Shown here in pieces: positions 17,024 through 25,950 of a stretch of DNA of 27,314 nucleotides; within the stretch, counting starts at the first letter, position 1, and every line of letters starts with the position of its first letter. The stretch comes from a virus. The stretch covers positions 1 through 27,314 of the IMG/VR virus record IMGVR_UViG_3300030099_003958; one strand, 5' to 3'. The position numbers were made by a program, and so were the translations under genes. The notes beneath the pieces were generated by a model. The model was not told the DNA's origin, did no database searches, and saw nothing but the letters and a program-made list of their open reading frames with translations.

Positions 17024-20000
17024 ATGACAGACGAAGAATTTTTAATGTCTTTACCACAAGATCTTCTTAGAGATGAAAAAATAAGAAGACTTGAAGAGTA
17101 CAGGCAAGAAAATCCTCAACCTGAAGTTGAAGAAGAAACTGTAGAAGAAGAGACTGTAGAAGAACCAACAGAAGAACCTAATGTTGACTTATTAAATTAT
17201 CAGTTTCAAAGAACTGATCTAGTACCAAGTTTATTTGGTGAACCAGCAGGGACACCACCTCAATCAACTATTCAATATGATAGTGATGGTGCTATAAGCA
17301 TTAATTCTAATAATATATTTAATACTGATTATAGTAATTTAACATTAAGCGACATTAATACAATGATACAGCCTCAACAGCAAAATCAAGAGTATTTAGA
17401 AGCTATTGAAAAATTAAGTGTAATTGCTAAACCTGAAGAAGTTATTAAAGAAAGAGGTTATGAATATAAATATGAAATAACTGATGATGGTAAGTTAATG
17501 TATTATACTAGAAAAGAAGGTTCTGAAGATTTTACACCAATACAAAGCGGTGACAAATACTATGAAGAAATAGGTGGTAGAGTATTTAAGCATTTTGATT
17601 TTCCTGAAGATCAATATAATCAAGCAAATAAAACTTTAAAAGTAGCAAAAAATCTATCTACTAGTATGTATAATCAGCTAGAAAGTTATGCTAATGATAT
17701 TACAGGCGCAACTGAAACTGAAGTTCCTGAAGAATTTATAGAAATAGCTGAGCAGTTTGAAAATGAAGTTGCAATAAATGAAGATGATAGAAGGCAAATA
17801 AATGAAGATGCAATGAGTTTTGTTTTAAATAATTCTAAAATAGACGAAACAAAACAAGGTGTTAATGTATTAGCTAAAGGTGGTAGCTCTGGTGTTTATG
17901 AATATAAAACTGGTAAAAAAATAGATAATCCTCAGTGGACAGAATTAAATGAAGCCGCAATAAGTCAATATGCTAAAGAAAACAAAATACACGCAGATGA
18001 TGTTGATTTAAGCGATCCACAAGTGGAAAAAGAAATTTTTGATATAATGGCTGCTAACAAAGCTATAGAGTTAACAGACAAGCGTCAAAAAAGAAAAATG
18101 ACTGATTTTATTGAAAGTCAACCTAGTGGATTTAGTTGGAATAAATTTGGTACTTGGCTTTATAGCGAACTAGCTATGCCAGGTGATTTACTGGACGCAG
18201 AAGATGTTTGGTCTGTTAATGATGTTCAAAAAAACATGGAGGCTTTGCAAAAATGGAAACAAACAAATGTAAGTCAACAGTCTAAAGATATAGGTAGTTT
18301 TATTAAAAAATCAGAAAACTATTTAATATTATTACAAGATACCGCTGAAAAAATACAAAACGGAAAATATACAACTAGCGCTCAATTAGCAGCAGCAAAT
18401 AAAGAGTTAAAAAATATTAACCAGTTGAGAAATCAAACATTTGATTTAATGCGTACCAAGTACGATGAATTAGCTGTTAATATGGAAAAATCAAAAGATA
18501 TAGCCGCTGATATAAATCTGTTAGAAAGAAACTTTAATATTATACCCTTAATAACTAATAACATAGAAAATTCTACTATAGATGCGTTACAAGGTATAGA
18601 AGAAATAGTTTTTCAAGCTGTTAATTTACCTAATAATTTATCGCCTGATGCTAAACAAGCTTTCCAGTTATTTAATCCAGCTTGGTCTATTATGAATAAT
18701 TTAGGTATTATTGGTAATTGGGGTGATTATAGAAAAGATTATAATAAAAGAATAGACGCGTATCAACAAGGTATGATGAGTGGTATTGCTGAAATGGGAT
18801 CATTAGATGATATTGAAAACATGGATGATTTTGGAAGATACTACGCCTCTATGCTTGGGTCTGTACTTCCTCAAGCAGCTGTAATGATTGGTACAGGAGG
18901 ATATGGATTAGGTGCTGTAGTTTTAAGTTCCGGTGGTAGCAAATGGAAAGAAATGGATGCCGAAATGAAAGCTAGTCAAGATGCTCACAAGCTATGGGAA
19001 CAAAGAAAACCAAAAAAAGGTAAGTTAGAAAGTGAAGAAGATTATAAAAAAAGAGTAGCTGCTTGGAACGACACAGAACCCGCGGTAATAGATTATAATA
19101 TGGTTCAAATGTGGGGTGGAGCTCTTACTAACATGGCTATTGAAGGAACTGCTGGATATTTTATAAGTTTACCTCTTTCTCAAGGAAAATCTTTTATGAA
19201 ACCTTTACTTGATAGAGTTAAAGCTTTTAACTCACCAGCTGTAAAAAATGGATTTACTAAACAATTTACTAATATACTTAAACCTACAGGTGACATACTT
19301 ATTGAAGGTGGAGAAGAAGGTTTAGTTGGTATTGGTAATAATGTTTATGATAGAATTTTTTTAGGTAAAGATGTTAATATATTTGAAGGATTTAAAGATA
19401 ATGTAGCGGGTGGTATTATAGGTGGTAAAATATTTCAAGCACCTGGACTTCTTAAACCTTATTTAAATATGTCGCAAACACCTGGTGATGTTTCTAATAT
19501 TACAGGTTATCAAAATCAAATTAAAAGTATAGCTAATAGCATTACTCAAAACCCTATGATGTCAGCTAATACTAAAAATATATTAAACGATAAAATAGCT
19601 GACTTAACTTTAAACATAAATAATAGTGTTGTAAACTCTTTAAACAGGTATACTCAAATGCCTGTAGAAACAATATCTCAATTAGGTAATATTGAACAGA
19701 GCATGTTTAGAGTGGATCAACAAATTGAGCAAGTTCAAAATGATGAAGGTATACAGGTTGGTAAAGATCAATTATTAGAAGATTTAAATAATCAAAAAAA
19801 TAATCTAACCGGAGAAAAAAATAGAATATTAGAACCTTATGTAGATGTAGATGCTGAAGGTCAAGTAGTTGGTGGTGGTAATTTAATAGCTCCTATATCA
19901 AAGAAAATTGATACTGGTGCTGAGGTAATTGCTGATCAATTAGGTGTAGGAATTGAATCAGTAGATAATACAGCTGATTTTATTGGTAGTGTAGAAACTA

Positions 20001-23000
20001 TAGAGCAATCAGGTGGTCAAGTAATAAATTTAGAAAGAGATGCTAATGGTGATATACTACCTGCAGAAGATCAAGCATACGGCTTTATTACTAGAATACC
20101 TAATGATGATGGTACTTTTGAAACTCAAATTATAATAAACAATGCTTCTAATGAAGCAGATGGTGTAGTAACAACTAAGCAACACGAGGTTTTACATGCT
20201 GCTTTAATGAAAGTTGACCCAGAAGTTAAATCTAAAATGGGTAGAGACCTATTAAATTATTTAGAAAGTAGCAATGTAGAAATGAGTGATAGGCTTAAGT
20301 CAAGGATCGAGCAATACCAAAATGATCCTAATGTTGATGAGTCTACGTTAATGGAAGAAATTATGACATTAACTAGTGAAGGTCTTACTAATGGTGATAT
20401 AACAATAAATCAACCAACTGGTTTACAAAATATTATACAAAAAGTATTGCGAACATTTGGCATTAACAAATCTTTTTCAGAAGGCGAAGGTGTGCTAAAC
20501 TTTATAAAAGACTTTAATGCAGACATATTAAAAGGCGAAGGTTTAACTCAACAAACTCAAGATCAAGTAGATATGGGTCTTGAAACAGAAGTTGATTTAG
20601 GTGTTGTACAAAGTAGAAAACTACCCGAAGCAACTGAGGTTTACATGGATGTAGATAATAATACGCTGCAGCAAGGTTTAAACAATGCAATACAAAACCA
20701 AACAGATCAACAGTTTCCAATAGCTCAAGCAATTGTAGAAAAAAACTGGCCATTAATAAGTAAATCATTAAATATTAATAACGAAGCAGAAATGAACGCT
20801 GCTAAAGAAGTTGTTATTGATCAAGTATTAGGACAGTTTGAAGGATCTGGCCAAGGTAAATATGGTCCTAGAAATACTAGTGCATTATCTGGTTTTTCAT
20901 TAGAAGGTGGAGCACAAGTAAGTACATATTTAGCTGAAACAATAAGAACTAGAAAACCTGAAATAGATGCAGCTATAGTTGATAGAACTGGTGGTCCAGG
21001 TATACAAGCTGATCAAGTAGGTGATGTAGCTGTAGAAACTGAAGTAGCAGAAGTTGCAACAACTAGACGTACACCTAGTCAAACAACTACATATTCCGAT
21101 GCTCTTTTAACTAACGCAAATACAGATAAAGCAGGATTAGAAACTAATATAACAGAAGCTATAACAACAGCTTATGATGGTAGAACTGATGTTACTCTTG
21201 CTGAAACTAGAAATATACCTCAAGAAGTTGCTGAAGTATACGCTACAACTTTTGGATTAAACCCAGAAACCATTGTTGATAAAAGAAGAAATTTTTCTAA
21301 AAAAGATGCTGATGGATTAAATGCTGCTAAAAGATTTTTATTATCTAATGCACAAGCTGATTTTAACAGATTACCAGAAACTGTAGACGCTAGTGGTAAA
21401 GGTACTTTTATTCCTAAAAACGTAAGAGATGCTTTATATACTGACGGTAAACTTACAGGTACATTATCAGATTATCAAGATTTAATTAGAACTCAACCTG
21501 AAAAACCTATTTATAGAGATAGAGTTGGTCAAACAATTAGAGGTTTATTAAATACTCATATTAGAAATAGAATATTAGAAACGGCTAATCCTGATTCTGC
21601 TTCAAGAATAGCAAGTGGTGCTAAATTTAGTGCAAAACCAAAAACAAAAACAAAACCAAAAGAAGCTAAAAAACCAAAAGTAGTTACTGTTAAAGAAATA
21701 CAAAGTCTAGAAAGAAAAGGAGCAGAGTCTTTGCAACCTGAAGTAAAAAAAGGTACAATAGTAATTTCAGAAAAAGAAGGTAGAAAAACTAGTCGTAGTT
21801 ATATACCTAAGTTGGACGAAGTATTTAATAAAGATACAGGTGAAACTGTTGAGCAAGCTAGAAATAGAGTAGCTAATAACTTTTTAGATAGATTTCCTAA
21901 ATGGAAAAATTTACTAGGTAAAAGCATGCAAGGCGGTTTAACAGGTGGTTTATTTTTAACAAAACCCGTTTATAATGACGCTACTAAAAATGTACCTAAA
22001 GCTAGACAAGTAGATGTAAGTCAAGTTGCAATTAATAAGACAGGTTCTAAATTAAATCCTAAAAGTTTAGAAAATATTGGAACTAAAGAGTTTAAAGACG
22101 AACAATTAGAAAATATAGATACTTATGTTGATTATTGGAAAGACGTATCAGAGTATTTACAAGATAATAAAAAAGATTCTTGGTTTTTTGGAGTTCAAGC
22201 TATTGATTCGCAAAGTATAACAGCAGGTCCTTTTAGAAAAGCTGCTATATACGGTTTTTATAATATAAATAATCAAACAGGAAAACCAGATTTTAAAACT
22301 AAAATAAAAGTAGAACATAGTAAACCAAATTCATCAACTACAGATCCTTTCTATGAAGCGTCTCAAAAAGGACCAGAGTATGTAGAAGCTTTAAGACCTA
22401 TTATTAAAGCAAGTTATATGCAAGGAGCAGTAAAAGATGATGGCATTTATTCTGATGACACTAAATTAGATAACGCTGGTTTTAAAAGTGTTATGCCTGA
22501 AGTTTATTATACTGATATAATACCTGCTATTTTAGATGGTAAACTAGATTATTTAATAGATAAATATCCTGGTATAGTTTCTGTAGTAAGAATGGCTGAA
22601 GCTGGTATTAATTTAAATGATTATAAATCTACTTTTGATGGTAAAACAATACCTGAAATATTTGGTGTAGAAGTAGATCCACAGTTTAGAAACGATCCAA
22701 ATGTAATTAAAGCACAAAATACAGCTATAGTTAATACTTTAAAAGTTGATCAAAAAACTGCTAAAACTGATGTAATAAAACCATTTAAAGAATATATAGA
22801 AAATATAGCTGAAAGCAAAACTAACGCAACAGATAAATCACTTGTAGATTCAGGTCCTGAAGTGTTTAATCCTGAAAGAACAGCTGAAGAAATGAAAACT
22901 ACTGCTATAAACTCTCTACAAACTAGAGTTTTAGCTAGCAAGAAAACACCTAAGCCAAAAGGTATAAGTATATTTGATTTTGATGATACTTTAGCTAATA

Positions 23001-25726
23001 CAAAAGAAAAAGTTATAGTTAAAATGCCTGATGGTAAAACAAAAGAAATAAGTGCTTCTGAGTTTGCTAGAGAAGCTGGTAATCTTACTGAAGCTGGCGC
23101 TACTTTTGATTTTAGTAATTTTGAAAACGTAGCTAAAGATACAGCTGAAGGACCACTAGCTGATCTTGCTAGAAAGCGTCAAGGTAAATTTGGTAGCGGT
23201 GATATATTTGTTTTAACAGCTAGACCAAATTCTGCAGGTCCAGCTATACAACAATTTTTAAAAAGCATTGGTATAGATATACCTTTATCAAATATAACTG
23301 GTTTAGCCGATGGATCACCGCAAGCTAAAGTAGATTTTGTATTAAATAAAACAGCTGAAGGATATAATGATTTTTATTTTGCTGATGATTCATTTGCAAA
23401 CGTTAAAGCTGTTAGTGAAATATTAGATGCTATTGATGTAAAAAACACAGTAGAACAAGCTCAAAGTAAAGAAGTTAGATTAAATAATGAGTTTAATAAA
23501 CAAATAGAAGAAGTTACAGGTAAAGAATCATTTAAAAAATATTCTGATACAAGAGCTAGACTAGAAGGAAAGAAAAAAGACGGTGGTTGGATTAAAAGAT
23601 TTGTTAGACAGTTTACTATAACACCATCTGCTGATGATTTTATGGGGCTTTTATATGCTATGGCAGGAAAAGGTGAACAAGGAAATAAGCATTTAAAATT
23701 TTTAAAAGATAATTTAATTGATCCTTATAATAAAGCAGAGCTTGAGTTATTAACTGCTAAGGTAAATGTTGGTAGAGACTTTGCTGCTTTGAGATCTAAG
23801 TTTCCATCACTAAAAGGTAGTACGCTTAGTTTAACTAATCCGTTGTTAAAAGAAATAGATGGTGGACCATTTAACAAAGAACAAGCGGTAAGAGTTTATT
23901 TGTGGAGCAAGCAAGGTATAGAAATACCTGGCATGTCTAAAAGAGATGTAAACGCATTAGTAAAAGCTGTAGAAGCAGATAATGAGTTACAAACTTTTGC
24001 GAACGAACTTGAATCAATGCAGAGAACGCCTCAATATCCACCTCCAGGAAAAAACTGGTTAGGTGGTAGTATTAAGTCAGACATATTAGAAAGCATGGAT
24101 AAATCATTTAGAGCTGATCTTATGTCTGAATTTAATGAAAATGTAGATATTATATTTAGTCCAGAAAATTTAAATAAAATTGAAGCTATATATGGTTCTA
24201 AATATAGACAAGCATTAGAAGATTCTATACGTAGAATGAAGTCTGGAAACAATAGACCTAAAATTACTGGTAGTGGTTCTGGTTTAGTAAATGAAATGTT
24301 AGACTGGTTAAATGCTTCTGTAGCAAACGTAATGTTCTTAAACATGCGATCTGGATTACTACAGACTTTATCTACGGTAAATTTTATAAATTGGGGTGAT
24401 AATAATATAGTAAACGCTAGTAAAGCTTTTGCTAGCAAAGAAATGTGGCCGACGTTTATGAAATTAATGAACTCTGATTATTTAGTTAATAGACGTGATG
24501 GATTAAAAATAAATGTTAATGAAGCAGAACTTGCTGATGCCGCTAAAAAAGGTGGTATAAAAGGTGCTTTTAGTTACATACTAGATAAAGGTTTTGCAAT
24601 AACAAGAGTTATGGATAGTTTTGCTATTGCTCTTGGTGGTTCTACATTTTTTATTAATCGTAAAAAAGCTTTGTTAAATAGAGTAAATGAAAAAACAGGT
24701 AAGTTATATACCGAAGCTGAAGCTGATCAAAAAGCATTTGAAGATTTTTATGAAGTAGCTGAAGAAACACAACAATCAAGTAATCCTAGTAAAATATCAT
24801 CTCAACAAGCCAGTATTGCCGGGCGTTTATTGTTATCGTTTCAAAACGTTACAATGCAGTTTAATAGAAAAACTAAAAAATCTATACAAGATCTGTATAA
24901 TAGACGTAAAAAGCCTGGTATGACACAACGTGAAAGTGATATGAGTAATTTATCTAGTGTTGTTTATTATGTAGGTATGCAAAATTTAATGTTTAACGCA
25001 TTGCAACAAGGAATATTTGCGTTAATGTTTGATGACGAAGAAGAAGAAGAGCAAAATCTAACTAAACAAGAAAGATTTGCTAATGTTTTAAATGGAATGG
25101 CCGACTCATTATTGTTTGGACTTGGTTTCGGTGGCGCAATAGTATCTACAACAAAAAATATACTTATGCGTATAGCTGATGAAACTACTAAAAAGAAACC
25201 AGACTATAGAGATATACCTGATGATGTATTTGATGTTAGCTCTGTTGTTGATGCTAAATTTAGAAAACTTAAATCAGCGGCTAAAACTTTTACTTTTAAT
25301 AGAAAAGAAATAAGAGAAAGAGGTTGGAGTATAGATAACCCAGCTTATTTAGCTATAGCTCAAATAATATCAGCTGGTTTTAATGTTCCAGTTGATAGAG
25401 TATTACAAAAAGTAAATAATTTAAGACAAGCTTCTGACGAATCAGTTAGAACATGGCAAAGAGTAGCTTTAGTAATGGGTTGGAACGGTTGGAACTTTGG
25501 TTTACCATATTGGGGAAGACAAAGTACTATCGATAAAGAAAACAAAAATGCAGAAAAAGTAAAAGAAAATTACGAAAAGCAAGTTAAAGAAATAAAAAGT
25601 AAAGGATTTACTAAAAAAATCCCATTATCAGGACCAAATCATTATAAGCCAAAGGGTAAATTAGGTGTTGATTATGTACAAGTAGAAAGACCCAGCGGCG
25701 AAATTCAATATTATATAAAACCATGA
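17024..25726 (+). CDS. Giant 2900-residue internal virion / polyvalent-like protein
   Basis: One frame encodes 2900 residues, a third of the window. Order of parts: acidic repeat (34-52, VEEETVEE type); helical and coiled-coil region (about 200-560); glycine-rich hydrophobic segments at 608-636 and 693-718 and VAGGIIGG at 794-801; an HExxH metallopeptidase-like domain (H1054, E1055, H1058; candidate third ligand E1111 or E1112); a lysine/proline linker near 1537-1553; an unassigned region; a HAD phosphatase-like domain (D1985, D1987, T2065, K2102, D2121/D2122); and a helical C-terminal region with two more hydrophobic stretches near 2645-2668 and 2691-2714, resembling the LPD38-type domain of large polyvalent proteins. 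I find no cysteine anywhere. Size and position fit the largest ejected podovirus protein. It may open the envelope and deliver enzymes with the DNA. No lysozyme, transglycosylase or RNA-polymerase motif was recognised. It overlaps the next gene by ATGA. Confidence 0.72.
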   Translation: MTDEEFLMSLPQDLLRDEKIRRLEEYRQENPQPEVEEETVEEETVEEPTEEPNVDLLNYQFQRTDLVPSLFGEPAGTPPQSTIQYDSDGAISINSNNIFNTDYSNLTLSDINTMIQPQQQNQEYLEAIEKLSVIAKPEEVIKERGYEYKYEITDDGKLMYYTRKEGSEDFTPIQSGDKYYEEIGGRVFKHFDFPEDQYNQANKTLKVAKNLSTSMYNQLESYANDITGATETEVPEEFIEIAEQFENEVAINEDDRRQINEDAMSFVLNNSKIDETKQGVNVLAKGGSSGVYEYKTGKKIDNPQWTELNEAAISQYAKENKIHADDVDLSDPQVEKEIFDIMAANKAIELTDKRQKRKMTDFIESQPSGFSWNKFGTWLYSELAMPGDLLDAEDVWSVNDVQKNMEALQKWKQTNVSQQSKDIGSFIKKSENYLILLQDTAEKIQNGKYTTSAQLAAANKELKNINQLRNQTFDLMRTKYDELAVNMEKSKDIAADINLLERNFNIIPLITNNIENSTIDALQGIEEIVFQAVNLPNNLSPDAKQAFQLFNPAWSIMNNLGIIGNWGDYRKDYNKRIDAYQQGMMSGIAEMGSLDDIENMDDFGRYYASMLGSVLPQAAVMIGTGGYGLGAVVLSSGGSKWKEMDAEMKASQDAHKLWEQRKPKKGKLESEEDYKKRVAAWNDTEPAVIDYNMVQMWGGALTNMAIEGTAGYFISLPLSQGKSFMKPLLDRVKAFNSPAVKNGFTKQFTNILKPTGDILIEGGEEGLVGIGNNVYDRIFLGKDVNIFEGFKDNVAGGIIGGKIFQAPGLLKPYLNMSQTPGDVSNITGYQNQIKSIANSITQNPMMSANTKNILNDKIADLTLNINNSVVNSLNRYTQMPVETISQLGNIEQSMFRVDQQIEQVQNDEGIQVGKDQLLEDLNNQKNNLTGEKNRILEPYVDVDAEGQVVGGGNLIAPISKKIDTGAEVIADQLGVGIESVDNTADFIGSVETIEQSGGQVINLERDANGDILPAEDQAYGFITRIPNDDGTFETQIIINNASNEADGVVTTKQHEVLHAALMKVDPEVKSKMGRDLLNYLESSNVEMSDRLKSRIEQYQNDPNVDESTLMEEIMTLTSEGLTNGDITINQPTGLQNIIQKVLRTFGINKSFSEGEGVLNFIKDFNADILKGEGLTQQTQDQVDMGLETEVDLGVVQSRKLPEATEVYMDVDNNTLQQGLNNAIQNQTDQQFPIAQAIVEKNWPLISKSLNINNEAEMNAAKEVVIDQVLGQFEGSGQGKYGPRNTSALSGFSLEGGAQVSTYLAETIRTRKPEIDAAIVDRTGGPGIQADQVGDVAVETEVAEVATTRRTPSQTTTYSDALLTNANTDKAGLETNITEAITTAYDGRTDVTLAETRNIPQEVAEVYATTFGLNPETIVDKRRNFSKKDADGLNAAKRFLLSNAQADFNRLPETVDASGKGTFIPKNVRDALYTDGKLTGTLSDYQDLIRTQPEKPIYRDRVGQTIRGLLNTHIRNRILETANPDSASRIASGAKFSAKPKTKTKPKEAKKPKVVTVKEIQSLERKGAESLQPEVKKGTIVISEKEGRKTSRSYIPKLDEVFNKDTGETVEQARNRVANNFLDRFPKWKNLLGKSMQGGLTGGLFLTKPVYNDATKNVPKARQVDVSQVAINKTGSKLNPKSLENIGTKEFKDEQLENIDTYVDYWKDVSEYLQDNKKDSWFFGVQAIDSQSITAGPFRKAAIYGFYNINNQTGKPDFKTKIKVEHSKPNSSTTDPFYEASQKGPEYVEALRPIIKASYMQGAVKDDGIYSDDTKLDNAGFKSVMPEVYYTDIIPAILDGKLDYLIDKYPGIVSVVRMAEAGINLNDYKSTFDGKTIPEIFGVEVDPQFRNDPNVIKAQNTAIVNTLKVDQKTAKTDVIKPFKEYIENIAESKTNATDKSLVDSGPEVFNPERTAEEMKTTAINSLQTRVLASKKTPKPKGISIFDFDDTLANTKEKVIVKMPDGKTKEISASEFAREAGNLTEAGATFDFSNFENVAKDTAEGPLADLARKRQGKFGSGDIFVLTARPNSAGPAIQQFLKSIGIDIPLSNITGLADGSPQAKVDFVLNKTAEGYNDFYFADDSFANVKAVSEILDAIDVKNTVEQAQSKEVRLNNEFNKQIEEVTGKESFKKYSDTRARLEGKKKDGGWIKRFVRQFTITPSADDFMGLLYAMAGKGEQGNKHLKFLKDNLIDPYNKAELELLTAKVNVGRDFAALRSKFPSLKGSTLSLTNPLLKEIDGGPFNKEQAVRVYLWSKQGIEIPGMSKRDVNALVKAVEADNELQTFANELESMQRTPQYPPPGKNWLGGSIKSDILESMDKSFRADLMSEFNENVDIIFSPENLNKIEAIYGSKYRQALEDSIRRMKSGNNRPKITGSGSGLVNEMLDWLNASVANVMFLNMRSGLLQTLSTVNFINWGDNNIVNASKAFASKEMWPTFMKLMNSDYLVNRRDGLKINVNEAELADAAKKGGIKGAFSYILDKGFAITRVMDSFAIALGGSTFFINRKKALLNRVNEKTGKLYTEAEADQKAFEDFYEVAEETQQSSNPSKISSQQASIAGRLLLSFQNVTMQFNRKTKKSIQDLYNRRKKPGMTQRESDMSNLSSVVYYVGMQNLMFNALQQGIFALMFDDEEEEEQNLTKQERFANVLNGMADSLLFGLGFGGAIVSTTKNILMRIADETTKKKPDYRDIPDDVFDVSSVVDAKFRKLKSAAKTFTFNRKEIRERGWSIDNPAYLAIAQIISAGFNVPVDRVLQKVNNLRQASDESVRTWQRVALVMGWNGWNFGLPYWGRQSTIDKENKNAEKVKENYEKQVKEIKSKGFTKKIPLSGPNHYKPKGKLGVDYVQVERPSGEIQYYIKP
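17123..17179 (+). repeat. Acidic tandem repeat near the start of the giant gene
   Basis: A roughly 15-base unit (GAAGAAACTGTAGAA type) is repeated about three times imperfectly, encoding VEEETVEEETVEEPTEEP. Short in-frame repeats of this kind change copy number easily. The product is a negatively charged, probably disordered tether after a short helical N-terminus. Confidence 0.6.
19976..20398 (+). other. HExxH metallopeptidase-like domain within the giant protein
   Basis: Residues about 985-1125. The core is KQHEVLHAALMKVDPEVK: H1054 and H1058 would bind zinc and E1055 would be the catalytic base. Before it comes a strand-like IIINN, as expected ahead of an active-site helix. A downstream helix with LMEEIMTLTSEG offers E1111 or E1112 as third ligand, a gluzincin-like arrangement. 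Related HExxH domains occur in phage polyvalent proteins. Possible roles are self-processing, scaffold cleavage or cutting a host protein after ejection. Confidence 0.55.
22955..23473 (+). other. HAD-superfamily phosphatase-like domain within the giant protein
   Basis: Residues about 1978-2150. All four HAD motifs are present: I, FDFDDTLA (nucleophile D1985, acid D1987); II, VLTARP (T2065); III, K2102 in PQAKVDF; IV, FADDS (D2121, D2122). The roughly 75 residues between motifs I and II include a short strand pair (KVIVKMPDGKTKEIS), a small cap. Stand-alone phage HAD proteins with this cap style exist, acting for example on phosphorylated nucleotides or RNA ends. The substrate here is unknown. 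Confidence 0.75.
24326..25243 (+). other. Helical LPD38-like region of the giant protein
   Basis: Residues about 2435-2740. Patterns such as NFINWGDNNIVNASKAF, NRRDGLKINVNE, FEDFYEVAEETQQSSNPSKIS and GRLLLSFQNVTMQF recall the C-terminal region of very large proteins in marine phages, matching my memory of the LPD38-type polyvalent-protein domain. Two hydrophobic helices (near 2645-2668 and 2691-2714) are separated by an FDDEEEEEQN acidic stretch, so this part could insert into a membrane. The domain name is tentative. Confidence 0.4.
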
Positions 25727-25950
25727 AACAATTAATTATAATTTTATTAGCTTTTACACTAACGACTAACGCGCAAGAAGTTAAAATTAAAAAATGTGTA
25801 GAAGTAAAAGTAGAAAAATTAGACGCTTATAGAGTAAAAGTAACAAAAACAAATAACTGTGTAGAACCTAAAGAAGTTACTGTACAAGCTTATTTACGAC
25901 ATGAGTGGAACAAAAAACAAAAGCAACGTAAAAAAAGAAAAAATGACTAA
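25723..25950 (+). CDS. Small exported basic protein with signal peptide
   Basis: A 75-residue protein with a clear signal peptide: MKQ, then a hydrophobic core (LIIILLAFTLTT) and NAQ before a likely cut at about residue 18. The mature part, about 57 residues, has two cysteines (in KKCVEV and NNCVEP) that could form a disulfide in the periplasm, short strands (EVKIKK, AYRVKVTKT, EVTVQAYL) and a very basic end (KKQKQRKKRKND). There is no lipobox cysteine, so it is not a lipoprotein. It overlaps the giant gene by ATGA and the next gene by TAATG, so translation is tightly coupled. It may act in the host envelope in lysis or exclusion; a unimolecular spanin is unlikely because there is no C-terminal membrane span. 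Confidence 0.65.
   Translation: MKQLIIILLAFTLTTNAQEVKIKKCVEVKVEKLDAYRVKVTKTNNCVEPKEVTVQAYLRHEWNKKQKQRKKRKND

Noticed and set aside
24031-24438. A 135-codon open frame on the minus strand
   Set aside because: It lies wholly inside the giant gene, has no suitable leader, and its composition is that expected of the complement of AT-rich coding DNA.
17024-25726. Giant protein as a virion RNA polymerase, as in some crAss-like and Cellulophaga phages
   Set aside because: I found no DxDGD-type catalytic motif or other polymerase signature. The metal-binding and HAD motifs are the only enzyme-like sites recognised.
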